The notes under the pieces: generated by a model
The model's database searches: none
Seen by the model: the letters and a program-made list of their open reading frames with translations, nothing else
What the model was told of the DNA's origin: nothing
Shown here: in pieces, positions 56,156 to 64,000 of the stretch
Position numbering within the stretch: the first letter of the stretch is position 1
Layout of the letters: every line of letters begins with the position of its first letter
Translations under genes and position numbers: made by a program
Assembly (NCBI GenBank): GCA_003259005.1
Contig: QLII01000001.1
Span: 6,129,001-6,193,000, forward strand
From: Spirosoma telluris
Lineage (GTDB): Bacteria > Bacteroidota > Bacteroidia > Cytophagales > Spirosomataceae
Direction of reading: 5' to 3'
Length of the DNA: 64,000 nucleotides

Positions 56156-57469
56156 TTACACCACAAACTGAAACAAATCGGGCTGGTCGTTCAGGTACTC
56201 GAATACGATGTTCTGCTCCTGCATTCGTTGAATGAGGGGTGCAAAATCCTCGCGGTTTTTCAGTTCGATACCTACCACTGCCGGGCCCGTTTCCCGATTC
56301 GTTTTCTTCGTATACTCGAAGCGGCTGATGTCGTCTGTGGGGCCCAATACGTTCAGAAAGTCGCGGAAGGCACCGGCCCGTTGCGGAAACCGGATGATGA
56401 AATAGTGTTTTAGCCCTTCGTATAGCAGTGAACGTTCTTTAATTTCCTCCGTGCGCGTGATGTCGTTATTTCCACCACTAACCAGACAGACCACATTCTT
56501 ACCCTTTATTTCGTCTTTCACCATGTCCAGCGCAGCAATGGTTAAGGCACCCGCTGGCTCGGCCACAATAGCATCTTCGTCGTAAAGCTTGAGAATGGTT
56601 GTGCAGACTTTGCCCTCGGGAACCAGGAGCACCCGGTCAAGATTTTGACGACAAATTTCAAAGGTCATATCGCCCGGTCGTTTCACGGCGGCTCCGTCTA
56701 CGAACTTGTCGATCTTGTCAAGGGCGATAACACGACCCTCGTCAATAGACACTTTCATGGAGGGCGATCCAAGTGGTTCTACCCCAATTAGTTTGGTTTT
56801 TGGGCTCAGTTGCTTGAATACGGTTGAAACGCCAGAGGCTAAGCCACCTCCGCCAATAGCCATCAGGAGATAGTCGATTTTGCCCGTAGCATCCCGAAGG
56901 ATTTCCAATCCAACGGTTCCCTGCCCTTCCATCACCAGCACATCATCGAACGGGTGAACGAAGGTGCTATCGTGGGAATTGACGTAGTCCATAGCGGCTT
57001 TGAAGGCATCATCGTAGGTATCGCCAATGAGCTGTACATTAACAAATTCCTTCCCAAACATGCGTACTTGCTTCACCTTCTGGTTTGGTGTGGTAACAGG
57101 CATGAAAATGATGCCGTTCACCGCCATCTTTCGGCAGGCATAGGCAAGCCCCTGGGCGTGATTACCAGCACTGGCACATACGACTCCTTTTGCCAAAGCT
57201 TCGGCGGGAAGGCTTGCCATTTTGTTGTAAGCTCCCCTGATTTTGTAGGAACGTACCACCTGCAAATCTTCGCGCTTCAGGAAAATGTTCGCTCCATACC
57301 GGTCTGACAGGTTAATATTTTCCTGCAAAGGCGTATGAGCCGCAACGCCCTGAAGCCGCTCGGCTGCCAGATAAATATTATCGAGATCGGGAAGGGCTAG
57401 TTTAGGGTCGTTGTCAACCACTGTTACTTTGTCATTGCTTGCCATTGTTGTCATTAAATAGTCATTCAT
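56156..57469 (-). CDS. ilvA: Threonine ammonia-lyase (threonine deaminase)
   Basis: Catalyses L-threonine to 2-oxobutanoate and ammonia, the first step toward isoleucine, with pyridoxal phosphate. The PLP Lys lies in VRSYKIRGAYN, the substrate loop is SAGNHAQGLA, and the phosphate-binding loop is AIGGGGLASG. A C-terminal ACT-like regulatory domain (about 350-437; HYFIIRFPQRAGAFRDFLN) suggests feedback control by isoleucine. The frame is open to a GTG at 57475, but ATG 57469 has an AGGGTGG ribosome site just before it and is preferred. It is the last gene of the ilv operon, 66 bp after ilvC. Its start codon lies within a 13-bp hairpin arm. Confidence 0.95.
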   Translation of the reverse strand: MNDYLMTTMASNDKVTVVDNDPKLALPDLDNIYLAAERLQGVAAHTPLQENINLSDRYGANIFLKREDLQVVRSYKIRGAYNKMASLPAEALAKGVVCASAGNHAQGLAYACRKMAVNGIIFMPVTTPNQKVKQVRMFGKEFVNVQLIGDTYDDAFKAAMDYVNSHDSTFVHPFDDVLVMEGQGTVGLEILRDATGKIDYLLMAIGGGGLASGVSTVFKQLSPKTKLIGVEPLGSPSMKVSIDEGRVIALDKIDKFVDGAAVKRPGDMTFEICRQNLDRVLLVPEGKVCTTILKLYDEDAIVAEPAGALTIAALDMVKDEIKGKNVVCLVSGGNNDITRTEEIKERSLLYEGLKHYFIIRFPQRAGAFRDFLNVLGPTDDISRFEYTKKTNRETGPAVVGIELKNREDFAPLIQRMQEQNIVFEYLNDQPDLFQFVV

Positions 57470-57511
57470 TGCCACCCTGCCGAAATTACGACAAATGACA
57501 ATGAATGACTA
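57459..57511 (-). promoter_or_regulatory. Hairpin that can hide the ilvA start codon
   Basis: TAGTCATTCATTG (57459-57471) and CAATGAATGACTA (57499-57511) are perfectly complementary. In the minus-strand mRNA the 3' arm contains the ilvA ATG and the 27-nt loop carries the AGGGTGG ribosome site. Such a structure would make ilvA translation depend on opening of the stem. Confidence 0.55.
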
Positions 57512-57535
57512 CCTAATAACAATAAATGACGCTAA

Positions 57536-58579
57536 TTAGCTCCGTTCTGGGCGTAACGAACGCACAGCGGCACCGGCCCGCCACATTTCAGAATCACGCA
57601 GTTCGGCAAGCTCTACTTCCAGTTTCTCCCGGTAGTCGGGTTGTGAATTGCGCGTGATACTGATTTCGGCTTGCTCCTGTGATTTTACCGAATTGTATAG
57701 TTTTTCGAACACAGGCTTGGTGGCATCGTGGAAAGGTTTCCACCAATCCAGGGCGCCACGCTGAGCGGTGGTTGAGCAGTTCGCATACATCCAGTCCATA
57801 CCGTTTTCGGCAACCAGCGGCATCAGTGACTGCGTTAATTCTTCAACCGTTTCATTGAATGCCTCTGATGGGCTGTGACCATTGGCACGGAGAACTTCGT
57901 ACTGAGCGGCAAAAATACCCTGAATAGCACCCATCAATGTACCTCGTTCGCCGGTTAAGTCAGACGTTACTTCTTTGTAGAAGTCGGTTTCGAACAAATA
58001 GCCTGAACCAACGCCAATACCCATGGCGATAGCCTTCGTGCGGGCATTACCACTCGCATCCTGATAAACAGCAAATGAAGAGTTCAATCCTTTACCTTCT
58101 ACGAACAGACGACGCAGCGACGTACCTGAGCCTTTAGGAGCAACCAGGAATACATCGACATCGGCAGGAGGAACAATACCTGTTTTCTCTTTATACGTAA
58201 CGCCAAATCCGTGTGAGAAATACAGCGACTTGCCTGGTTTCAACGCGGCTTTTACGGTTGGCCAGAGTTCAATCTGGGCAGCATCAGAGAGCAGGAAGCA
58301 AATAATGGTACCTTTTTCCAGCGCTTCTTCGATTTCGAACAAGGTTTCGCCCGGAACCCAGCCATCAGCAACCGCTTTGTCGTACGTTTTTCCTTTACGT
58401 TGTCCGACGATAACGTTGAAACCGTTATCACGCATGTTCAGCGACTGGCCAGGGCCTTGTACACCATAACCGATAACCGCGATGACTTCATCTGCCAGCA
58501 CCTCACGGGCTTTTTCTAACGGAAATTCTTCCCGCGTTACCACTTGCTCTTCTACTCCTCCGAAATTAATCGTTGCCAT
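57536..58579 (-). CDS. ilvC: Ketol-acid reductoisomerase (NADP+)
   Basis: Converts acetolactate and acetohydroxybutyrate to the dihydroxy acids for valine and isoleucine, using Mg and NADPH. The Rossmann motif GYGVQGPGQSLNMRDNG with VGQRKGKTYD (phosphate-binding basic residues) and the metal-site helices (DLTGERGTLMGAIQGIFAAQ; NETVEELTQSLMPLV) are visible. At 347 aa it fits the short class I enzyme. It lies downstream of hicAB and upstream of ilvA in the same transcript direction. Confidence 0.96.
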   Translation of the reverse strand: MATINFGGVEEQVVTREEFPLEKAREVLADEVIAVIGYGVQGPGQSLNMRDNGFNVIVGQRKGKTYDKAVADGWVPGETLFEIEEALEKGTIICFLLSDAAQIELWPTVKAALKPGKSLYFSHGFGVTYKEKTGIVPPADVDVFLVAPKGSGTSLRRLFVEGKGLNSSFAVYQDASGNARTKAIAMGIGVGSGYLFETDFYKEVTSDLTGERGTLMGAIQGIFAAQYEVLRANGHSPSEAFNETVEELTQSLMPLVAENGMDWMYANCSTTAQRGALDWWKPFHDATKPVFEKLYNSVKSQEQAEISITRNSQPDYREKLEVELAELRDSEMWRAGAAVRSLRPERS

Positions 58580-58621
58580 GTTTAATTGGTTTTTGTACTC
58601 GTATTTAGGGTTACTAATTGG

Positions 58622-58855
58622 TTACGCAAATAATAATCGTCCTTTGGGTTTAGGAATTTCACGCTGTAGTAATTGCGCTGTCTCTAGCCACTCCTGAATT
58701 ACTACTTCTGTGCTGGCTAACGCTGCCTGATAGGTTTCACCGTCAGCCATGCAGCCTGGCAATTCTGGTACTTCAGCGATAAAGGAATTATCTTCATTAC
58801 TCCAATAAAGGATAATCTCATATTTAGGGCTCGCTTCCATCTTCTTCGACGTCAA
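58622..58855 (-). CDS. hicB: HicB-family antitoxin
   Basis: A 77-aa protein with the HicB core KYEIILYWSNEDNSFIAEVP and ELPGCMADGETYQAALAS, then EWLETA and the PKPKGR end. HicB binds and blocks HicA, and usually represses the pair's promoter. Its 5' end overlaps hicA by 32 bp, so the two are translationally linked; ATG 58840 (MEASPKYEI) is an alternative start. It sits between ilvN and ilvC, a rare place for a toxin-antitoxin pair. No extra C-terminal DNA-binding domain is present. Confidence 0.88.
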   Translation of the reverse strand: MTSKKMEASPKYEIILYWSNEDNSFIAEVPELPGCMADGETYQAALASTEVVIQEWLETAQLLQREIPKPKGRLLFA

Positions 58856-59093
58856 GTTTATAGCTTACAATTAAGTTTCTTACTTGCTTCACTTGGTAGG
58901 CTTTAGCTTTTCCCTGTTTAGGCTGAAGATTAATAATTTCGTCAATACCATCTTTTGAATAGATGTGATGGCTTGCTTTTATTCGCTCATCAAACCCAAG
59001 CTTTAGTAGAAGACTCCTTAATTCCTCAAAGCTAAAATTGTTATCGGCTGTGCCGCGTAACAATTTGATAAGTAGTTTTTCAAATTTCCCCAT
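58824..59093 (-). CDS. hicA: HicA-family mRNA interferase toxin
   Basis: An 89-aa dsRBD-like toxin. The catalytic His lies in KASHHIYSKDG, followed by the conserved INLQPKQGKAKAYQVKQVRN segment. HicA cuts mRNA and halts growth when HicB is lost. The first 25 residues (FEKLLIKLLRGTADNNFSFE) match the family's start. It follows ilvN by only 9 bp and overlaps hicB, so it is probably read from the ilv promoter, with or without its own. Confidence 0.85.
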   Translation of the reverse strand: MGKFEKLLIKLLRGTADNNFSFEELRSLLLKLGFDERIKASHHIYSKDGIDEIINLQPKQGKAKAYQVKQVRNLIVSYKLDVEEDGSEP

Positions 59094-59102
59094 TAATTAC
59101 GT

Positions 59103-59660
59103 CTACATGTAAGACTCCCATTCGGCTTCGGGCAGGTACTCGACCAGGCCTTTTTCTGTCTTGCCGACAGCTACCCGACCAGATCGGACAAACTCCAGAA
59201 TCTCATACTGCTTGAGGTAAGCGAAAAATTCGAAAATCTCCGTATCGTTGCCGGTTTTCTCAATCACCACGTAGTCTAAACCCCAGTAAACAACCCACGC
59301 TTTATAGTGCTTGTTGATGGTTTCGACATCGAGGGACTTAGTGCCCAGCGAGGTCGAAATCTTAAATAATGCGATTTCATTATAGACAATCTCGTCGTTA
59401 AGATAGCCGAATACGGCCAGCACTTCCACGATTTTACGGATCTGCCGGACGAGTTTTTCGACTTCTTCCCGCGATTCATGCTTAATGACAATCGTAAAGC
59501 GCGATATGCCTTTTCGCTCTGTTTCCGACACGGTCAGGCTTTCAATGTTAATCCGTCGTCGTGTGAAAATAATCGTGATGCGATTCAGCAGCCCGATGGT
59601 ATTTTCAGTGAATATGCAAATGGTGTAAGTCGTCATGTTGTTGTGGTCATTAGTAGTCAT
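59103..59660 (-). CDS. ilvN: Acetolactate synthase small (regulatory) subunit
   Basis: This ACT-domain subunit (TYTICIFTENTIGLLNRITI ... RINIESLTVSETERKGISRF) binds valine and controls the large subunit IlvB. The C-terminal regulatory part ends RVAVGKTEKGLVEYLPEAEW. At 185 aa it is in the normal range. The first eight residues (MTTNDHNN) come from the repeat-rich spacer, so ATG 59636 (MTTYTICIF) is an equally good start. It stands 83 bp after ilvB and 9 bp before hicA. Confidence 0.94.
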   Translation of the reverse strand: MTTNDHNNMTTYTICIFTENTIGLLNRITIIFTRRRINIESLTVSETERKGISRFTIVIKHESREEVEKLVRQIRKIVEVLAVFGYLNDEIVYNEIALFKISTSLGTKSLDVETINKHYKAWVVYWGLDYVVIEKTGNDTEIFEFFAYLKQYEILEFVRSGRVAVGKTEKGLVEYLPEAEWESYM

Positions 59661-59662
59661 TG

Positions 59663-59722
59663 TTTGTCATTTTATAGTCATTTGTTGCGGTCATTGGCAA
59701 TAAATGACCGTGAAATGACAAA
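59663..59722 (-). promoter_or_regulatory. GTCATT/AATGAC inverted-repeat array before ilvN
   Basis: TTTGTCATTT (59663-59672) and AAATGACAAA (59713-59722) form a perfect 10-bp stem around an inner GGTCATT/AATGACC pair (59689-59709). Further copies of the six-base motif lie on both sides, in opposite orientation either side of the centre. The same motif makes the hairpin at ilvA, which suggests shared post-transcriptional control. Confidence 0.45.
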
Positions 59723-59743
59723 GAATGACACATAAGCAAATGA

Positions 59744-61489
59744 CTACTTCAATCTGATTTGTGCTACGCTGGCACCGGCTGGCACCATCGGAAATACGTT
59801 CTCTTCTTTCTCCACGATTACTTCGAGCAGGAATGGCCCGTCATAGTTCAGCATCGTATCGAGAGCGTCAGATAGGTTGTCGCGTTCCGTACAGGTCTGT
59901 CCGGCCATGCCAAAACCTTTCGCAATCGTAATGAAATCAGGGTTTTGTAATTCCACGAATGAATACCGACGCTCGTGGAAGAGTTGTTGCCACTGACGTA
60001 CCATGCCCAGGAAGTTGTTATTCAGGATAATAGCCTTAACAGGCTGCTTATTCTGAACAATTGTGCCAAGCTCCTGTAAGGTCATCTGGAAACAGCCATC
60101 ACCAATAATGGCCACCACCTGACGATCAGGGGCTCCAACCTGTGCACCGAAGGCAGCTGGTAGCGCAAAGCCCATGGTGCCCATGCCTCCTGACGTGACT
60201 AAGCTATTTGGACGGCGGAATTGGTAATAGCGCGATGCCATCATCTGGTGCTGACCTACATCGGTTACCAGAATAGACTCGCCCTTGGTTTTGGTCGAGA
60301 GCATGTCAATAACCTCAGCCATTCTGATTTTGCCGTTCGTATTGGTCAACTCAGGAACCGTAATGGTTTCATTCTCAATGGCATCATATTTCCGGAACTC
60401 GTTGCGCCACACGGTATGATCGTTGGGTTTAACGAGCGGAAGTAGCGCGTTTAACGCAGCCTTCGCATCGCCCACTACAGGCGCATCGGCCCGGATAATT
60501 TTGTCAATTTCCGATGGGTCAATCTCAATATGAACGACTTTCGCCTGCTTGATGTATTTGCTGGCATCGCCCGTAACCCGATCATCGAAGCGCATACCAA
60601 TGGCAATAATCACATCGGCATGATCCGTCATAACGTTCGGACCATAGTTGCCATGCATACCCAGCCAGCCCACGTAAAGAGGGTGATTCGTTGGAATGGT
60701 TGATTGCCCCAGCAGCGTTGTAGCTACCGGAATGCCTGTTTTTTCGGCAAAGGTTTTGAGTTCGTCTTCGGCTTTGGCAATTTGAACACCATGGCCAACC
60801 AGAATGTATGGACGTTTGGCCGAATTAATCAACTTAGCAGCCGCTTCGACCTGCTCCTGCTTTGGAACCAGACGAGGCCGATAGCTTACCAGGCTTTGGC
60901 AGCGCTCGTACACGTAGGGCTTCGTCATTAATTCCAACTGCGCACTTTTGGTCATATCGATCAAGACTGGACCAGGACGACCTGATTGGGCGATGTAGAA
61001 TGCTTTGGACAGTATTTCGGGCACTTCGTTTGCGTCCGTGATCTGGTAATTCCACTTGGTAATTGGCATTGTAACGCCCATCACATCGGCTTCCTGAAAC
61101 GCATCCGTACCCAATAATTTTTTAGCGACCTGTCCCACAATACAAACCAGCGGAGTGGAGTCAATCAGGGCATCGGCAATGGCTGTTACCAGATTGGTGG
61201 CTCCTGGACCCGATGTAACAAGGCAGACGCCAGCCCGGCCCGTTACGCGGGCATACCCCTGCGCTGCATGACCAGCCCCCTGCTCATGGCGCACCAGAAT
61301 ATGATTCAGTTGCTCCTGATAATCATAAAGGGCGTCGTAAACAGGCATGATGGCTCCGCCGGGATAACCAAAAATGGTATCTACGCCTTCGGCTAACAAG
61401 GCTTTCATCAAGGCGTGCGAGCCATTGATGTAAGCAGGGGCTGCTTGTGTTTCCAGAGTCTCTGGCCTAACGCTGGCGATTGCTTCCAT
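59744..61489 (-). CDS. ilvB: Acetolactate synthase large (catalytic) subunit
   Basis: Condenses pyruvate with pyruvate or 2-oxobutanoate using thiamine diphosphate, Mg and FAD. The TPP-activating Glu lies in VRHEQGAGHAAQGYAR, and the Mg/TPP motif is IIGDGCFQMTLQELGTI ... NNNFLGMVRQWQ. The middle domain (RPYILVGHGVQIAKAEDEL) fits FAD binding. At 581 aa it is a full-length anabolic enzyme. It lies 62 bp downstream of ilvD and upstream of its regulatory partner ilvN. Confidence 0.96.
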   Translation of the reverse strand: MEAIASVRPETLETQAAPAYINGSHALMKALLAEGVDTIFGYPGGAIMPVYDALYDYQEQLNHILVRHEQGAGHAAQGYARVTGRAGVCLVTSGPGATNLVTAIADALIDSTPLVCIVGQVAKKLLGTDAFQEADVMGVTMPITKWNYQITDANEVPEILSKAFYIAQSGRPGPVLIDMTKSAQLELMTKPYVYERCQSLVSYRPRLVPKQEQVEAAAKLINSAKRPYILVGHGVQIAKAEDELKTFAEKTGIPVATTLLGQSTIPTNHPLYVGWLGMHGNYGPNVMTDHADVIIAIGMRFDDRVTGDASKYIKQAKVVHIEIDPSEIDKIIRADAPVVGDAKAALNALLPLVKPNDHTVWRNEFRKYDAIENETITVPELTNTNGKIRMAEVIDMLSTKTKGESILVTDVGQHQMMASRYYQFRRPNSLVTSGGMGTMGFALPAAFGAQVGAPDRQVVAIIGDGCFQMTLQELGTIVQNKQPVKAIILNNNFLGMVRQWQQLFHERRYSFVELQNPDFITIAKGFGMAGQTCTERDNLSDALDTMLNYDGPFLLEVIVEKEENVFPMVPAGASVAQIRLK

Positions 61490-61551
61490 GACGTGTGTTC
61501 GGTTTAAGGTCGTATTCAGTTTGTTGGTATACCGTACTTTATTCGTATCAA

Positions 61552-63252
61552 TTAAGCTTCATCTGTCACGCAACCTTCACTGGCTGACTTTACATTCCGA
61601 ATGTATTTGCCCAGTACACCTTTGGTGAAGGGTGGTTGTGGCTGCTTCCATTCACTTTTTCGTTGCGCCATTTCTTCATCCGAAATGTGCAGGATAAGTT
61701 CGCGGGTGGTGGCGTCGATTGTGATCCGGTCGCCATCATGGACAAGCGCGATTGGTCCACCATCAAAGGCTTCGGGCGTAACGTGGCCTACCACAAACCC
61801 GTGGGTACCGCCCGAAAAACGGCCATCTGTGATGAGCGCTACTTTATCGCCAAGGCCTGCACCCATGATGGCTGAGGTTGGTTTCAGCATTTCGCTCATA
61901 CCAGGACCACCTTTAGGGCCAGCATTACGAATGACAATTACCTGACCGGGTAGAATTTCTCCTTTCTGAAGGGCGTCAATTACTTCCCCTTCGTGTTCGC
62001 ATACCTTCGCGACTCCTTCAAATTTCAGGCCTTCTTTCCCGGTAATTTTAGCGACACCACCCGTTGGTGAGAGATTCCCACGCATAATCTGAATGTGGCC
62101 GGTTGGTTTAATCGGCTGGCTCAACGGGAATATGATCTTCTGGGTTTCAAAATTTAAGTCAGCAGCTTCTTCCAGATTCTCAGCAACGGTTTTACCGGTT
62201 ACCGTCATACAGTCGCCGTGAATGAATCCGTTTTGATACAAATATTTCGTTACAGCCGGAACGCCCCCGATTGCGAGCATATCCTCCATGTAGTATTTAC
62301 CACTTGGTTTTAAATCGGCGAGCAGGGGAGTACGATCACTGATGGCCTGAATTTCATCCAGTGTCAGTTCGATACCAGCCGCCCTGGCAATGGCCAGATA
62401 ATGCAGTACCGCATTGGTTGAGCCACCAAGGGCCATCACAATAGTCAGGGCATTTTCGAGCGATTTGCGGGTAATAATATCAGCCGGGGTAATATTGCGT
62501 TCGAGCAACAGGCGCATGGCCGCACCAATTTTTTTGCATTCTTCCTGCTTGCCTTCGTGCGTAGCTGGGTAGGTACTGCTGAAAGGAAGGCTTAATCCCA
62601 TAGCTTCAATACTACTGGCCATCGTATTCGCCGTGTACATACCTCCACAAGCACCAGCCCCTGGGATGGAATTTCTGATAACGCCTTCGTAATCTTCGTC
62701 GGAGATATTCCCAGCGTATTTTTTCCCAAGCGCTTCAAACGCCGAAACGATGTCTAATTTCTGTCCTTTATAATGGCCTGAACGAATAGTTCCCCCATAT
62801 ACCATAATACCGGGCCGATCCAGACGAGCCATGGCCATAACGGCACCCGGCATATTTTTATCACAACCAACTACGGTTACCACGCCGTCATACCATTGGG
62901 CTGCAACAACCGATTCGATGGAATCGGCAATCAGGTCACGGCTGGGCAGCGAGTAACGCATGCCGTCGTTTCCGTTCGTCATGCCATCTGATACGCCGAT
63001 CGTGTTGAAAATTAAACCTACCAGTCCATTCGCCTGAATGCCCTGCTTTACGTAAACAGAAAGGCCATTCAAGTGCATATTGCAGGTATTGCCTTCATAA
63101 CCTGTACTGGCAATGCCAATTTGAGGCTTCTGCATGTCCTCTTCAGTAAGGCCCACTCCATAGAGCATGGCTTTAGCCGCTGGGTTACTGATTTCCTGCG
63201 TAAGGGTGCGACTAAATCGGTTTAGTTCGGTCGTTGGTTGTTCGGCAATCAT
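61552..63252 (-). CDS. ilvD: Dihydroxy-acid dehydratase
   Basis: Dehydrates the dihydroxy acids to the 2-oxo acids of valine and isoleucine; needs an Fe-S cluster and Mg. Cluster Cys residues are visible in GNTCNMHLNGLSV, VVGCDKNMPGAVM and GAGACGGMYTANTM. The C-terminus includes ITDGRFSGGTHGFVVGHVTP. The frame is open to a TTG at 63261, but ATG 63252 (MIAEQPTTE) is preferred, leaving 566 aa. It is the first gene of the ilv operon. A perfect 14-bp palindrome lies 12 bp before the start, and murQ is divergent. Confidence 0.96.
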   Translation of the reverse strand: MIAEQPTTELNRFSRTLTQEISNPAAKAMLYGVGLTEEDMQKPQIGIASTGYEGNTCNMHLNGLSVYVKQGIQANGLVGLIFNTIGVSDGMTNGNDGMRYSLPSRDLIADSIESVVAAQWYDGVVTVVGCDKNMPGAVMAMARLDRPGIMVYGGTIRSGHYKGQKLDIVSAFEALGKKYAGNISDEDYEGVIRNSIPGAGACGGMYTANTMASSIEAMGLSLPFSSTYPATHEGKQEECKKIGAAMRLLLERNITPADIITRKSLENALTIVMALGGSTNAVLHYLAIARAAGIELTLDEIQAISDRTPLLADLKPSGKYYMEDMLAIGGVPAVTKYLYQNGFIHGDCMTVTGKTVAENLEEAADLNFETQKIIFPLSQPIKPTGHIQIMRGNLSPTGGVAKITGKEGLKFEGVAKVCEHEGEVIDALQKGEILPGQVIVIRNAGPKGGPGMSEMLKPTSAIMGAGLGDKVALITDGRFSGGTHGFVVGHVTPEAFDGGPIALVHDGDRITIDATTRELILHISDEEMAQRKSEWKQPQPPFTKGVLGKYIRNVKSASEGCVTDEA

Positions 63253-63263
63253 ACTTAACAATT

Positions 63264-63277
63264 AGCGAAATTTCGCT
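63264..63277. promoter_or_regulatory. Perfect palindrome in the ilvD leader
   Basis: AGCGAAATTTCGCT is a 14-bp perfect palindrome ending 12 bp before the ilvD ATG, in the divergent ilvD-murQ spacer. A symmetric site here fits a dimeric repressor's operator or an RNA hairpin over the leader. Confidence 0.45.
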
Positions 63278-63376
63278 GCTGGTGTAATAACGCTGTAAAG
63301 AAAAGTTATGTTTTTATGAAAGGCAAGAAAAATCGGATTATTTGTTAGTTAAAATAGGTACTTATTACTTTTGGGT

Positions 63377-64000
63377 ATGACAACGGAAACTGCTTCACAT
63401 TACGACCATTTAGAGCAAATGTCGGTCCACGACTTGCTGGTGAATATTAACAAGGAAGACAAAACCGTACCACTGGCCGTTGAGCGTGCCATTCCGCAAA
63501 TTGAAGCCCTGGTGACTGAGATTGTGAAACGGATGAAACAGGGCGGGCGGTTAATTTATATTGGGGCTGGAACAAGTGGGCGGCTTGGTGTCGTCGACGC
63601 ATCGGAGTGTCCTCCAACCTATGGCGTTCCGCACGATTTGGTCATTGGGCTGATGGCCGGGGGAGATGGTGCGATTCGCAAAGCGGTTGAATTTGCCGAG
63701 GACGACGCCGACCAAGCCTGGAAGGACATTGCTCCGTATCGGCCCGATGAGCTGGATACCGTCATTGGTATTGCGGCTTCTGGTCGAACCCCCTATGTTA
63801 TTGGCGGTTTGAATGAAGCTCGTAAAGCAGGTCTACTAACGGGTTGTATTGTCTGCAATGAGGGTTCGGCGGTAGCGCAGGCTGCTGAATATCCCGTAGA
63901 AGTAGTGACAGGGCCGGAGTTCGTTACAGGCAGTACCCGTATGAAAGCTGGAACTGCACAGAAACTGGTTTTGAACATGGTTTCGACCTCAGTAATGATT
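63377..64000 (+). CDS. murQ: N-acetylmuramic acid 6-phosphate etherase (partial, runs off the end)
   Basis: The first 208 residues of MurQ are present. The SIS-domain signature IGAGTSGRLGVVDASECPPT and the GDGAIRKAVEFAEDD region are diagnostic, as is TGPEFVTGSTRMKAGTAQK. MurQ cleaves the lactyl ether of MurNAc-6-P to GlcNAc-6-P during recycling of cell-wall sugars. The 3' end lies beyond the window, so about 90-100 residues are missing. It is divergent from ilvD. Confidence 0.95.
   Translation, partial: MTTETASHYDHLEQMSVHDLLVNINKEDKTVPLAVERAIPQIEALVTEIVKRMKQGGRLIYIGAGTSGRLGVVDASECPPTYGVPHDLVIGLMAGGDGAIRKAVEFAEDDADQAWKDIAPYRPDELDTVIGIAASGRTPYVIGGLNEARKAGLLTGCIVCNEGSAVAQAAEYPVEVVTGPEFVTGSTRMKAGTAQKLVLNMVSTSVMI

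Noticed and set aside
63341..63373. Possible Bacteroidota promoter (TTTG ... TACTTTTG) before murQ
   Set aside because: The -7-like box ends 3 bp before the ATG, so the transcript would start inside the gene.

Overview
The window looks like chromosomal DNA of a gliding-type Bacteroidota in the Cytophagales, probably close to Spirosoma. This is inferred from type IX secretion (T9SS) hallmarks, giant SprB/SdrD-type surface proteins with a PorP/SprF partner, LytTR regulators, an M43 metallopeptidase with GEVED and SprB modules, and the form of the ilv operon. No species can be assigned from the sequence alone.

Layout. 0-1.4 kb: the tail of an IS200/IS605-type transposase, palindromes, and a tyrosine recombinase. 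1.4-3.8 kb: a frameshifted cytochrome c-PQQ dehydrogenase. 4-9.5 kb: an AT-rich regulatory stretch with two LytTR response regulators (one with a degenerate receiver), an ECF sigma factor, small unknown ORFs and gene remnants. 9.5-39.5 kb: a same-strand surface-protein locus. It runs FG-GAP/UnbV protein, small secreted protein P1, giant protein 1 (about 3,307 aa), small secreted protein P2, giant protein 2 (about 5,472 aa, with a C-terminal T9SS type B sorting domain), then PorP/SprF. 39.6-43.1 kb: a TPR-type sensor histidine kinase cut in two by a complete IS3-family element. 43.1-49.2 kb: a two-gene minus-strand unit, an M43 metallopeptidase with a dockerin-like tail followed by a protein with a cohesin-like N-terminus. 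49.2-50.9 kb: an AT-rich gene desert with a perfect 18-bp hairpin. 50.9-54.1 kb: an SdrD/propeller surface protein. 54.2-56.2 kb: an unknown coiled-coil protein and an AraC regulator. 56.2-63.3 kb: the minus-strand operon ilvD-ilvB-ilvN-hicA-hicB-ilvC-ilvA for branched-chain amino-acid synthesis, carrying an embedded HicAB toxin-antitoxin pair. 63.4 kb to the end: a truncated murQ.

Three points stand out. First, 17 apparent -1 frameshifts, nearly all a missing G or C in a short homopolymer, break six genes between 1.4 and 39.5 kb, while everything from 43 to 64 kb reads through. Restoring one base at each site gives intact full-length proteins, and the internal duplicates of giant gene 2 show two of the missing bases directly. 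This looks more like unresolved sequence error in repeat-rich DNA than true decay, but that is untested. Second, four secreted proteins here share a C-terminal tail, C-x4-C-x-[PT]-x..K, and none of the four has a recognisable standard T9SS domain: a candidate undescribed sorting or anchoring signal. Third, each giant gene is preceded at once by a small secreted protein of about 135 aa, and the two small proteins resemble each other at their C-termini, which suggests a paired adhesin/accessory system.
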